Positions 1 to 9,164 of a stretch of DNA of 64,000 nt are shown here, in pieces. The stretch comes from Lacinutrix sp. 5H-3-7-4. GTDB taxonomy: Bacteria > Bacteroidota > Bacteroidia > Flavobacteriales > Flavobacteriaceae. The notes under the pieces are model-generated. The model was not told the origin of the DNA. It did no database searches and saw only the letters and a list, made by a program, of their open reading frames with translations. Positions within the stretch are counted from its first letter, which is position 1, and each line of letters opens with the position of its first letter. Location: contig NC_015638.1 in assembly GCF_000211855.2 (NCBI RefSeq), positions 1,550,001-1,614,000 on the forward strand, given 5' to 3'. Made by a program: the position numbers and the translations under genes.

Positions 1-519
1 TGTAAATACTGTCACTCATCGGCTAGAGTTAGTAAAACTTCAGGGATTCCGTCTTTAAATGTTTGTATGAACTGTCATAAGTCTATTTATGAAGTCGCTG
101 AATCTACAGCTACAGAAGAGTATAGCAAAGCGTTTTATGATGGCGAAATCAAAAAATTATATGCGGCAGTTGGTTGGGATGATGCAAATCAAAAATATAC
201 AGGTGAAACCAAACCGGTAAAATGGACGAGAATTCACAATTTGCCAGATTTCGCATATTTTAATCACTCACAACACGTTTCTGTAGCAGGCGTTGAATGT
301 CAAACATGTCACGGTCCAGTTGAAGAAATGGAAATTATGTACCAATATGCTCCATTAACAATGGGTTGGTGTATTAATTGTCACAGAGAAACAAACGTAA
401 AAGTTAAAGATAACGAGTACTATACTAAAATTCACGAGCAATTATCTAAAAAATACGGTGTTGAAGAATTAACAGCAGCGCAAATGGGTGGTTTAGAATG
501 TGGAAAATGTCATTATTAA
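1..519 (+). CDS. actA: Alternative complex III subunit ActA, multiheme cytochrome c (5' partial)
   Basis: The reading frame is open from the first base, so this is the C-terminal 172 residues of a longer protein. Five CxxCH heme c sites are visible: CKYCH (residues 1-5 of the fragment), CMNCH (22-26), CQTCH (100-104), CINCH (124-128) and CGKCH (167-171, one residue before the stop). This density, followed directly by actB to actF, identifies the multiheme subunit of alternative complex III, which carries electrons from the quinol-oxidising core towards the terminal oxidase on the periplasmic side. The first in-frame ATG (base 67) falls inside a heme motif (the M of CMNCH), so it cannot be the true start. 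The N-terminal part of the protein lies upstream of the window. Confidence 0.93.
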   Translation, partial: CKYCHSSARVSKTSGIPSLNVCMNCHKSIYEVAESTATEEYSKAFYDGEIKKLYAAVGWDDANQKYTGETKPVKWTRIHNLPDFAYFNHSQHVSVAGVECQTCHGPVEEMEIMYQYAPLTMGWCINCHRETNVKVKDNEYYTKIHEQLSKKYGVEELTAAQMGGLECGKCHY

Positions 520-581
520 AAGCATAGTATTTTAATAATTCCTATAACACTGGGACTCTCGATTAAGAGAGAATAGATGTT

Positions 582-602
582 ACACATAGCGAAGCAATGT
601 GT
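582..602 (+). other. Intercistronic hairpin between actA and actB
   Basis: The 129-base gap between actA and actB holds a hairpin with arms ACACAT and ATGTGT (582-587 and 597-602), an A/A mismatch and an inner GC/GC pairing around a GAA loop. A weaker CTCTC/GAGAG hairpin precedes it at 556-571. Neither is followed by a T tract, so a terminator is unlikely. A role in mRNA processing or differential stability inside the operon is inference only. Confidence 0.4.
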
Positions 603-648
603 TTAAACGAAATAAGAAATAAATTAAGAAGTAATTCAATTATATAAT

Positions 649-3600
649 ATGTCATCAAACAAGAAATACTGGAAAAGTGTTGAGGAGCTAAAAGATAGCT
701 CTATTGTTGAGACGCTAAAACAAAACGAATTTGTAAATGAAATTCCTACTGATGAGTTTCTTGGAGACAAGGAAACATTAGAGTCTTCATCTACAACGCG
801 TCGTGATTTCTTAAAATATGTTGGTTTTAGTACAGCTGCAGCTTCTTTAGCTGCTTGTGAAGGACCAGTAATTAAATCAATCCCTTATGTAGTACAGCCA
901 GACTCTATAATCCCTGGTGTTGCTAATTATTATGCAACTACAATTGCAGATGGTTTTGATTTTGCAAGTGTTTTAGTTAAAACTCGAGAAGGTCGTCCAA
1001 TTAAAATTGAAAACAATAATCTTGGAGCTACAGATGGTGGCGCAAATGCAAGAGTTAATGCATCAGTTTTAGGATTGTATGATAGTTTAAGAGTAAAGAA
1101 CCCTATGAAAGGCGATGCAGCTATTTCTTGGTCTACTTTTACTTCTGAAACAACTCAAAAATTAAACGCTTTAAGAGATAGTGGAAAACAAATAGTATTA
1201 TTAACACAAACTTTTGCAAGTCCATCAACGTCTAAGTTGATTTCTGAATTTAAAGAAAAATATGGAAATGTAAATCATGTGATTTATGATGCAGTTTCAG
1301 AATCTGCTGCTTTAGATGCGTTTCAAGCAAAATATAATGAAAGAGGCTTAGCTGATTATGATTTTTCTTTAGCATCAACAATTGTTGGTTTTGGAGCAGA
1401 TTTCCTAGGAGATTGGCAAGGTGGAGGTTTTGATACAGGATACTCTCAAGGACGTGTTCCTAAAAAAGGAAAAATGTCTCGTCATATTCAGTTCGAATCT
1501 AACATGTCTCTTGCAGGAGCAAACGCAGATAAGCGTATTCCTTTAACACCAAATCAACAAAAACTTGCTTTAGCTAAATTACATAGCTTAATAGTTTCAG
1601 GTAGTACTTTTTCAGGAAGTTTACCTGCTCATATTGAAAAAGCAGTTGTAAATGCAGCAAATGAATTAAGAGTTGCAGAGAGTGCTGGTGTTGTTATTAC
1701 TGGATTACAGGATATAAACGCACAAACAGTAGTTTTAGAGATTAACGAAGCTCTTAGTAGTAAGGCTTTTAATCCTAAAAAACCAATTAAAACAAGACAA
1801 GGAAATGATAAAGAAGTAATGACTTTAGTTGCCAATATGAAAGCAGGTAAAGTAGGAGCTATTATCATGAGTGGTGTAAACCCATTATATACATTACCAA
1901 ACGCTTCAGATTTTGCTAAAGGATTGAAAAATACAGAGCTATCTGTTGCCTTTTCAATGAAAGCAGATGAGACAGCTTTAGTGTCACAATATATCGCTGC
2001 TGCACCTCACTATTTAGAAAGTTGGGGAGATGTAGAATTAAAGAAAGGTCATTTTGGTTTAATACAACCAACTATTCGTCCTTTATTTGATACTAAACAA
2101 TTTCAAGAGGCATTATTATTATGGAATGGAAATACTGAAAAGTATAGCGATTACGTAAAAAATGTATGGAATACTTCTATTTTAGGTGGAGCTTCATTTA
2201 ATCAAGCATTACACGATGGGTCTTTTATTTCTAAAACATCTGGAGATGTAGTAGAAGAAACTTCTGAAGTTTCTGAAGACAATATGGAGATACCAGCTGG
2301 AAATGCAGCTAGAGCTTTAGCAGCTAGCGCAACATCTAAAGGCATGGAGTTGACATTGTATACCAAAACAGGTATGGGTGATGGTCAACAAGCAAATAAT
2401 CCATGGTTACAAGAGTTTCCAGATCCTATTACTAGAACATCTTGGGATAACTATTTAACAATTTCTGCAAAAGATGCTCAAAGACTAGAAATAGTTAATG
2501 AAAATGATGCAACAGGAGCATTAAATGGAAGTTATGCCGAAGTTACTGTTAATGGAACCAAGTTAACAGTGCCAGTAATTATTCAACCAGGTCAAGCTGC
2601 AGGTTCTGTAGGTTTAGCATTTGGTTATGGTAGAACGGCCGGTTTAAAAGAAGAAATGCAAACTGGTAAAAATGCTTACGCATTATATCAGAACTTTAAA
2701 AACATTCAGGAAGTTACAGTTAAAAAAGCAGCAGGTATGCATGAATTTGCATGTGTGCAGTTGCAAAACACTTTAATGGGTCGTGGAGACATTATTAAAG
2801 AAACTACTTTAGAGATTTTTAATACTAAGGACAAAAGCGCTTGGAATGCTGTTCCAATGGTATCTTTAAATCATGAAGAAACTCCAGTAACTTCACCAGA
2901 TGTAGATTTATGGGATGAGTTTGATCGTTCAGTAGGACATCACTTTAACCTTTCTATAGACTTAAATGCTTGTACAGGTTGTGGAGCATGTGTAATAGCA
3001 TGTCACGCAGAAAACAACGTACCGGTAGTTGGTAAAGAAGAAATTCGTCGTAGCCGTGATATGCACTGGTTACGTATTGATAGATACTATTCTTCAGAAG
3101 AAACTTTCGAGCAAGACGATGCTAAAAAAGAAGGATTTTCAGGATTATTTGGAGATAATGGTTCTTTAGGAGGATTTGGTGAACTTGAAGCAGCATCAGA
3201 TAATCCACAAGTAGCATTCCAACCAGTAATGTGTCAGCATTGTAATCATGCACCTTGTGAAACTGTATGTCCTGTAGCGGCTACATCACATGGCCGTCAA
3301 GGTCAAAACCACATGGCATATAACCGTTGTGTAGGTACTAGATATTGTGCAAATAACTGTCCTTATAAAGTACGTAGATTCAACTGGTTCTTATACAATG
3401 GTAATGATGAGTTTGATTACTTTATGAATGATGACCTTGGAAGAATGGTTATTAACCCAGATGTAACAGTACGTTCTCGTGGTGTCATGGAAAAATGTTC
3501 TATGTGTATACAATTGACACAGAAAACTATACTTGATGCTAAACGTGAAGGACGTGAGATTAGAGATGGTGAATTCAAAACAGCTTGTTCTGCAGCTTGT

Positions 3601-3753
3601 ACTAGTGGAGCAATGGTATTTGGAGATATTAACGATAAAAATAGTAAAGTTGCAAAACTTTTAAAAGACGATCGTATGTATCACTTATTAGAAAGTGTTG
3701 GTACTAAACCTAATGTTCAGTATCATACTAAAGTGAGAAACACGAAAGCATAA
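649..3753 (+). CDS. actB: Alternative complex III subunit ActB (molybdopterin-oxidoreductase-like plus iron-sulfur domain)
   Basis: A protein of 1034 residues. Near the N terminus, residues 50-56 (TRRDFLK) form a twin-arginine export motif, followed by a short hydrophobic stretch ending in SLAAC (Cys70), which looks like a Tat lipoprotein signal. The middle is the molybdopterin-oxidoreductase-like domain that in ActB proteins is known to lack the cofactor. The C-terminal third is a ferredoxin-like domain with four cysteine clusters: CTGCGACVIAC from residue 775, then CQHCNHAPCETVC, a CxxxxxCxxxC cluster ending in CPYKV, and CSMC with a later CSAAC. These bind the Fe-S centres that link quinol oxidation to the ActA/ActE hemes. 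The gene lies second in the act operon, 129 bases after actA. Confidence 0.95.
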   Translation: MSSNKKYWKSVEELKDSSIVETLKQNEFVNEIPTDEFLGDKETLESSSTTRRDFLKYVGFSTAAASLAACEGPVIKSIPYVVQPDSIIPGVANYYATTIADGFDFASVLVKTREGRPIKIENNNLGATDGGANARVNASVLGLYDSLRVKNPMKGDAAISWSTFTSETTQKLNALRDSGKQIVLLTQTFASPSTSKLISEFKEKYGNVNHVIYDAVSESAALDAFQAKYNERGLADYDFSLASTIVGFGADFLGDWQGGGFDTGYSQGRVPKKGKMSRHIQFESNMSLAGANADKRIPLTPNQQKLALAKLHSLIVSGSTFSGSLPAHIEKAVVNAANELRVAESAGVVITGLQDINAQTVVLEINEALSSKAFNPKKPIKTRQGNDKEVMTLVANMKAGKVGAIIMSGVNPLYTLPNASDFAKGLKNTELSVAFSMKADETALVSQYIAAAPHYLESWGDVELKKGHFGLIQPTIRPLFDTKQFQEALLLWNGNTEKYSDYVKNVWNTSILGGASFNQALHDGSFISKTSGDVVEETSEVSEDNMEIPAGNAARALAASATSKGMELTLYTKTGMGDGQQANNPWLQEFPDPITRTSWDNYLTISAKDAQRLEIVNENDATGALNGSYAEVTVNGTKLTVPVIIQPGQAAGSVGLAFGYGRTAGLKEEMQTGKNAYALYQNFKNIQEVTVKKAAGMHEFACVQLQNTLMGRGDIIKETTLEIFNTKDKSAWNAVPMVSLNHEETPVTSPDVDLWDEFDRSVGHHFNLSIDLNACTGCGACVIACHAENNVPVVGKEEIRRSRDMHWLRIDRYYSSEETFEQDDAKKEGFSGLFGDNGSLGGFGELEAASDNPQVAFQPVMCQHCNHAPCETVCPVAATSHGRQGQNHMAYNRCVGTRYCANNCPYKVRRFNWFLYNGNDEFDYFMNDDLGRMVINPDVTVRSRGVMEKCSMCIQLTQKTILDAKREGREIRDGEFKTACSAACTSGAMVFGDINDKNSKVAKLLKDDRMYHLLESVGTKPNVQYHTKVRNTKA

Positions 3754-3787
3754 AAAGAATTAATTAACGAACAATTATAAAAGGATT

Positions 3788-5518
3788 ATGGCGTCTCATT
3801 ACGAAGCACCTATTAGAAGACCTTTAGTTACAGGCGAAAAATCGTATCACGATGTAACTGTCGATATCGCAGCTCCTGTTGAAGGGAAAGCAAATAAACA
3901 ATGGTGGATTGTTTTTTCAATCGCATTAGTAGCTTTTCTTTGGGGAATTGGTTGTATTATTTATACAGTATCAACAGGTATTGGAACTTGGGGATTAAAC
4001 AAGACCGTTGGATGGGCTTGGGATATTACTAACTTTGTTTGGTGGGTTGGTATTGGTCACGCAGGAACATTAATTTCTGCAGTACTTTTACTTTTCCGTC
4101 AAAAATGGAGAATGGCAATTAACCGTTCTGCAGAGGCAATGACAATTTTCTCAGTAGTTCAAGCTGGATTATTCCCAATTATTCACATGGGTCGTCCATG
4201 GTTAGCATATTGGGTTCTACCTATACCAAACCAATTTGGTTCATTATGGGTAAACTTTAACTCTCCGCTACTTTGGGATGTATTTGCAATTTCAACATAT
4301 TTATCTGTATCATTAGTATTCTGGTGGACAGGTTTATTGCCAGATTTTGCAATGCTTAGAGATAGAGCAATTAAACCATTTCAAAAGAAAATTTATTCAT
4401 TATTAAGTTTTGGTTGGACAGGTCGTGCTAAAGATTGGCAACGTTTTGAAGAAGTATCATTAGTATTAGCAGGTTTAGCAACACCATTAGTACTTTCTGT
4501 ACATACCATTGTATCTTTTGACTTCGCAACATCTGTAATACCAGGATGGCATACTACAATTTTCCCACCTTACTTCGTAGCAGGTGCTATTTTCTCTGGT
4601 TTTGCCATGGTAAATACACTCTTAATTATAATGAGAAAGGTATGTAATCTTGAAGATTACATTACAGTTCAGCATATAGAATTAATGAATATTGTAATCA
4701 TGATTACCGGTTCTATAGTTGGTGTAGCATATATTACTGAGTTATTTGTAGCTTGGTACTCTGGTGTAGAATTCGAGCAATATGCATTCTTAAATAGAGC
4801 AACAGGACCTTATTGGTGGGCATATTGGGCAATGATGTCTTGTAACGTGTTTTCACCTCAATTTATGTGGTTCAAAAAATTACGAACAAGTATTATGTTC
4901 TCTTTTATAATTTCTATTGTTGTAAATATAGGAATGTGGTTTGAACGTTTTGTAATTATTGTAACATCATTACATAGAGATTATTTACCATCATCATGGA
5001 CAATGTTCTCTCCAACGTTTGTAGATATTGGTATATTTATAGGAACAATAGGATTTTTCTTTGTATTATTCTTATTATATTCTAGAACATTCCCTGTAAT
5101 TGCACAAGCCGAAGTAAAAACAATCTTAAAATCTTCTGGACAACGTTATAAAAACATTAGAGAAAGAGGAGATAGTTTAATGGGAACAGGTTCAGACGAA
5201 AGAACTTCTGTATATGCATTAAAAGAAGATACAACACTTACTCCAACATTCGCGAAAGATGATACTAAAGTAAATAATTTACTTGAAGGTATTGGAACAT
5301 TTGATCCAGCAACTCAAACGGCAGATGACTTAAAAGTAATTAATGGTATTGGTCCAAAAATGGAAGAAACATTAAATAGTATCGGTATTTTTACTTTTGC
5401 ACAAGTAAGTAAAATGACAAATAGAGAATATACATTGTTAGATGAAATTACAGGTTCTTTTCCAGGTAGAGCAGAACGTGATGATTGGTCTGGACAAGCT
5501 AAAAAATTAATAAACTAA
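3788..5518 (+). CDS. actC: Alternative complex III subunit ActC (NrfD/PsrC family) with helix-hairpin-helix tail
   Basis: A polytopic membrane protein of 576 residues. Residues 1 to about 450 contain about ten hydrophobic helices rich in Trp, typical of the NrfD/PsrC family that forms a quinol site in alternative complex III. After a hydrophilic linker, residues 513-576 form a soluble tail with the helix-hairpin-helix signature VINGIGPKMEETLNSIGI and an ending rich in Arg, Asp and Trp. That tail is not part of the standard NrfD fold. It resembles the small domain attached to some NuoE and L21 proteins (recalled from family knowledge, not computed). The gene starts 34 bases after actB and is followed by actD after 9 bases. 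Confidence 0.93.
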   Translation: MASHYEAPIRRPLVTGEKSYHDVTVDIAAPVEGKANKQWWIVFSIALVAFLWGIGCIIYTVSTGIGTWGLNKTVGWAWDITNFVWWVGIGHAGTLISAVLLLFRQKWRMAINRSAEAMTIFSVVQAGLFPIIHMGRPWLAYWVLPIPNQFGSLWVNFNSPLLWDVFAISTYLSVSLVFWWTGLLPDFAMLRDRAIKPFQKKIYSLLSFGWTGRAKDWQRFEEVSLVLAGLATPLVLSVHTIVSFDFATSVIPGWHTTIFPPYFVAGAIFSGFAMVNTLLIIMRKVCNLEDYITVQHIELMNIVIMITGSIVGVAYITELFVAWYSGVEFEQYAFLNRATGPYWWAYWAMMSCNVFSPQFMWFKKLRTSIMFSFIISIVVNIGMWFERFVIIVTSLHRDYLPSSWTMFSPTFVDIGIFIGTIGFFFVLFLLYSRTFPVIAQAEVKTILKSSGQRYKNIRERGDSLMGTGSDERTSVYALKEDTTLTPTFAKDDTKVNNLLEGIGTFDPATQTADDLKVINGIGPKMEETLNSIGIFTFAQVSKMTNREYTLLDEITGSFPGRAERDDWSGQAKKLIN

Positions 5519-5527
5519 AAGTAGCAT

Positions 5528-6058
5528 ATGGAAACTTCAAAAGTAATTCACGCTATTTATAACGATGATGATGTTTTAATGGCAGCTGTAAAATCAGTAA
5601 AAGCAAAAAAACATCACATTGAAGAAATATATACGCCTTTTCCTGTTCACGGGCTAGACAAGGCTATGGGATTAGCGCCAACAAGAATAGCAATCGCATC
5701 ATTTTTATACGGTTGTGTAGGTATAACAGTTGCCACTGTAATGATGAATTTTATCATGATTGAAGACTGGCCACAAAACATTGGTGGAAAACCAAGTTTT
5801 AGTTACTTAGAAAATATGCCTGCATTCGTTCCTATTATGTTCGAATTAACAGTATTCTTTGCAGCTCACTTAATGGTAATTACGTTTTACTTACGTAGTA
5901 GAATGTGGCCATTTAAAAAAGCCGAAAATCCAGATCCAAGAACAACAGATGATCATTTCTTAATGGAAATACCGGTTCACGGAAACGAAAAAGAATTGCA
6001 CGATTTATTATCACAAACTGGTGCAGTGGAAATTAATATAATAGATAACGCGCATTAA
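5528..6058 (+). CDS. actD: Alternative complex III subunit ActD (DUF3341)
   Basis: A protein of 176 residues with a soluble N-terminal part, two hydrophobic helices (about 55-77 and 100-121) and a soluble C-terminal tail. Length, topology and position between actC and actE match DUF3341, the ActD subunit of alternative complex III. ActD is a structural membrane subunit and binds no cofactor. The sequence contains one cysteine (in the first helix) and no heme motif, as expected. The gene starts 9 bases after actC and ends 9 bases before actE, so translation is probably coupled. Confidence 0.9.
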   Translation: METSKVIHAIYNDDDVLMAAVKSVKAKKHHIEEIYTPFPVHGLDKAMGLAPTRIAIASFLYGCVGITVATVMMNFIMIEDWPQNIGGKPSFSYLENMPAFVPIMFELTVFFAAHLMVITFYLRSRMWPFKKAENPDPRTTDDHFLMEIPVHGNEKELHDLLSQTGAVEINIIDNAH

Positions 6059-6067
6059 TTTTATACA

Positions 6068-6625
6068 ATGAAGAGCATTATTAAAATATCAATATTAGCA
6101 TTAGTAGTAGTGTCTATTGTAGCTTGTAAAAAAGATTCAAGACCTAATTACGAATACATGCCTAATATGTACGAGTCATTAGCTTACGAAACATATCAAG
6201 AATCTGATGCTTTTGCAAATGGTGTTGAAGCACAATTGCCAGCAGAAGGAACCATATCAAGAGGTTATACACCTTTTGATATAGAGAATACAACAGAAGG
6301 TTATAACCTAGCCAAAGATTCATTACAAATGAAACTTGATTCTACAAAAGTAGATTACGAAAAAGGAGGACCTTTATATGCAGTATACTGTGCAATTTGC
6401 CATGGTAATAAAGGTAACGGTCAAGGTAAACTTGTAAAAAGAGAAAAAATTCTTGGAGTACCTAGTTATGATGATGCTGGTAGAGCAATAACTGCAGGAT
6501 CAGTTTATCATACAATATACTACGGTAAAAATACAATGGGTTCTTATGCAAACCAACTTAACGAAGAAGAGCGTTGGCAAGTTGTTGCGTATGTATTGAA
6601 ATTGAAAGCAGAATTAGAAAAATAA
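6068..6625 (+). CDS. actE: Alternative complex III subunit ActE, monoheme cytochrome c lipoprotein
   Basis: A protein of 185 residues. A hydrophobic N terminus ends in VSIVAC, a lipobox with Cys20 as the predicted acylated residue. One heme c site CAICH lies at residues 108-112, followed by the typical GxxGNGxG stretch, and a Met in YGKNTMGS is the likely distal ligand. This is a class I cytochrome c domain anchored in the membrane by lipid, matching ActE, which passes electrons out of alternative complex III. It lies between actD and actF with short gaps. Confidence 0.92.
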   Translation: MKSIIKISILALVVVSIVACKKDSRPNYEYMPNMYESLAYETYQESDAFANGVEAQLPAEGTISRGYTPFDIENTTEGYNLAKDSLQMKLDSTKVDYEKGGPLYAVYCAICHGNKGNGQGKLVKREKILGVPSYDDAGRAITAGSVYHTIYYGKNTMGSYANQLNEEERWQVVAYVLKLKAELEK

Positions 6626-6646
6626 GATTTAGTTAAAGATTATATA

Positions 6647-8026
6647 ATGGAATACAAAATTTCAAATAGACTAAGATTAACTGCAATCATACTAATGGTC
6701 GTTGGAGCATTAGGTGTAGGTTATAGTTTTCTATCATCTCACGTAACATTTGAGGAAGTTGAAACAATGTTAGCAAACGAATCTCATCACGGAGATGGAC
6801 ATGGTGAAACTACTACAGATCATACTGTAAAAGAAACTCATGATATTGCAGAAGGAACTCACGATACTCATAAAACTGAAGCACATTCAGATAGTCATGA
6901 TAGCGTAGATGAACACACAAAACATGTAAATCACGTAATGCATGCAATGCACAATAGACCATGGTCTGCATTTTATATTGCTGCATTTTTCTTTATGATG
7001 ATATCATTAGGTGTATTAGCTTTTTATGCAATACAATATGCTGCACAAGCAGGTTGGTCTCCTTTATTATTAAGAGTAATGGAAGGTATTACAGCTTATC
7101 TACTTCCAGGAGCACTAATTGTATTATTAATAGCTGTTGCTTCTGGTACAATTGGACATTATAATATTTTCGTCTGGATGGATCCAGATGTTGTAGCTCA
7201 TGATAAATTAATTCAAGGAAAAACAGGTTGGTTAAATACTTGGGGATTTGCAATTAGAGGTTTAGTATTTATTGCTGGATGGTCTCTATATAGATACTTT
7301 TCTAGAAAATTCTCTATCGCACAAGACAAAGCAAACGATAACAAGAACTTTAAAAAGACTTTTCGTATTTCAGCTGCATTTTTAGTATTCTTTATTTATA
7401 CTGAATCAATGATGTCTTGGGATTGGATTATGAGTGTAGACCCACACTGGTTCTCTACATTATTCGGATGGTATGTATTTGCAGGTATGATGGTTTGCGG
7501 TGTTACTACTATAGCTTTAATAACACTTTACTTAAAAGGAAAAGGATTATTGCCAAAAGTTAATGATAGCCATTTACATGATTTAGCAAAATTCATGTTT
7601 GGATTTAGTATCTTCTGGACATATTTATGGTTCTCTCAATTTATGTTAATTTGGTATTCAAATATTCCAGAAGAAGTTACATATTTTGTAACCAGAATCG
7701 AAGATTATAAATTACCTTTCTTTGGAATGATTGCTATGAATTTCTTATTCCCATTATTACTATTAATGAACAGTGATTATAAGCGTATACCATGGTTTGT
7801 TGTAATGACAGGTGTAATGATATTAGCAGGTCATTATATAGATGTATTTAACATGATTATGCCAGCTACAGTTGGTGACCAATGGTATATTGGTATTCCA
7901 GAAATTTGTTCAATGTTATTCTTTGCAGGATTATTTATTTTTATTGTCTTTACAGCACTTACCAAAGCGCCATTAGAGCCAACAAGAAATCCTTTTGTAA
8001 AAGAAAGCGAACATTTCCATTATTAA
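6647..8026 (+). CDS. actF: Alternative complex III subunit ActF (quinol:cytochrome c oxidoreductase membrane subunit)
   Basis: A membrane protein of 459 residues with about ten hydrophobic helices. It belongs to the ActF family, which is related to ActC but lacks its own cofactors. An N-terminal helix (about 11-30) is followed by a hydrophilic loop at residues 47-102 that contains 14 histidines among many Asp, Glu and Thr residues; the remaining helices follow. The gene lies between actE and oxidase subunit II, so complex III and the oxidase are encoded in one transcription unit and probably form a supercomplex, as known for other act-cox organisms. The His-rich loop is the only odd feature. 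Confidence 0.92.
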   Translation: MEYKISNRLRLTAIILMVVGALGVGYSFLSSHVTFEEVETMLANESHHGDGHGETTTDHTVKETHDIAEGTHDTHKTEAHSDSHDSVDEHTKHVNHVMHAMHNRPWSAFYIAAFFFMMISLGVLAFYAIQYAAQAGWSPLLLRVMEGITAYLLPGALIVLLIAVASGTIGHYNIFVWMDPDVVAHDKLIQGKTGWLNTWGFAIRGLVFIAGWSLYRYFSRKFSIAQDKANDNKNFKKTFRISAAFLVFFIYTESMMSWDWIMSVDPHWFSTLFGWYVFAGMMVCGVTTIALITLYLKGKGLLPKVNDSHLHDLAKFMFGFSIFWTYLWFSQFMLIWYSNIPEEVTYFVTRIEDYKLPFFGMIAMNFLFPLLLLMNSDYKRIPWFVVMTGVMILAGHYIDVFNMIMPATVGDQWYIGIPEICSMLFFAGLFIFIVFTALTKAPLEPTRNPFVKESEHFHY

Positions 8027-8056
8027 TAACACATTCAATAAAGAAGAACGACAACA

Positions 8057-9136
8057 ATGACGGCTTTATTATCAATTTTAGTTTTAGTATTCATACTAGT
8101 TGCAATCTGGCAAATGGTTAAAATATTTGATTTAACTCAAACAGTTTCAGCTGGTGGAAATAATCAAATAGCAAACGATAAAGACAATAGAATTAATGGT
8201 TACTTAATGTTAGGTTTTTTAATCTTCATTTATGTAATTACTATTATGTGTTTTGCTATGTATGGAGATTTACCATTAATGTCCAACTCTGCTTCAGCTC
8301 ATGGACCAGATATAGATAGCTTAATGATTATCTCTATGATAGTTATCTTTTTTGTACAAACTATAACACAGTTTTTACTTCACTACTTTGCATTTAAATA
8401 CAAAGGAGAGAAAGGAAAAAAAGCTCTTTTTTATGCAGATAACAATAAATTAGAAGCAATTTGGACTATAATTCCTGTTATTGTATTAGCAGGATTAATT
8501 ATAAAAGGTTTATTTACTTGGACTACAATAATGAATGTAAGTACAGAAAATGATCCTCTAGTAATAGAACTTTATGCTCAACAATTTAATTGGAAAGCAC
8601 GTTATGCTGGTGAAGATAATGCTTTAGGTAAAGCTAATGTTAGATTAATTGATATTGACCGAGCTAATATATTAGGTGTAGATGAATCTGATCCTTACGC
8701 TCAAGATGATATTATTACAACTGAACTTCACTTGCCAGTTGGACGCCCAGTATTATTTAAAATGCGTTCTCAAGATGTTTTACACTCTGCGTATATGCCA
8801 CATTTTAGAGCACAAATGAACTGTGTTCCTGGTATGATAACTCAATTTGGTTTCACACCTACTGTAACAACTGCAGATATGCGTGAAACACCAGAAATGA
8901 TTGATAAAGTTTCAAACATTAATAAAATAAGAATTGAAAAAAGTAAAGCTTTAGTTGCCAAAGGAGAAGAAGGTTTAGAGCGTTACGAATTTGATTACCT
9001 ATTATTATGTAACAAGATTTGTGGTACATCACACTACAACATGCAAATGAAAATAATAGTAGAAACTCAAGAAGAATATGATGCCTGGTTAAAAACCCAA
9101 AAAGTATTCAAAGATTCTCTAGTTGAAAATAATTAA
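8057..9136 (+). CDS. coxB: Cytochrome c oxidase subunit II
   Basis: A protein of 359 residues. An extra N-terminal hydrophobic helix (about 3-21) precedes the two helices normally found in subunit II, and a periplasmic cupredoxin domain follows. The CuA ligands are visible: a His in VLHSAYMPHF, then CNKICGTSHYNM near the C terminus, with the two Cys, the His and the Met. No CxxCH site is present, so it lacks the fused cytochrome c of many caa3 oxidases. The residue between the two CuA cysteines that is usually Glu is Lys here. The gene sits between actF and coxA. Confidence 0.94.
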   Translation: MTALLSILVLVFILVAIWQMVKIFDLTQTVSAGGNNQIANDKDNRINGYLMLGFLIFIYVITIMCFAMYGDLPLMSNSASAHGPDIDSLMIISMIVIFFVQTITQFLLHYFAFKYKGEKGKKALFYADNNKLEAIWTIIPVIVLAGLIIKGLFTWTTIMNVSTENDPLVIELYAQQFNWKARYAGEDNALGKANVRLIDIDRANILGVDESDPYAQDDIITTELHLPVGRPVLFKMRSQDVLHSAYMPHFRAQMNCVPGMITQFGFTPTVTTADMRETPEMIDKVSNINKIRIEKSKALVAKGEEGLERYEFDYLLLCNKICGTSHYNMQMKIIVETQEEYDAWLKTQKVFKDSLVENN

Positions 9137-9164
9137 TTAAAAGGTTATAAAAGATATTTAGATT

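Noticed and set aside
6961-7164. A 67-codon Cys-rich frame inside actF
   Set aside because: It is an out-of-frame shadow of the actF membrane helices.
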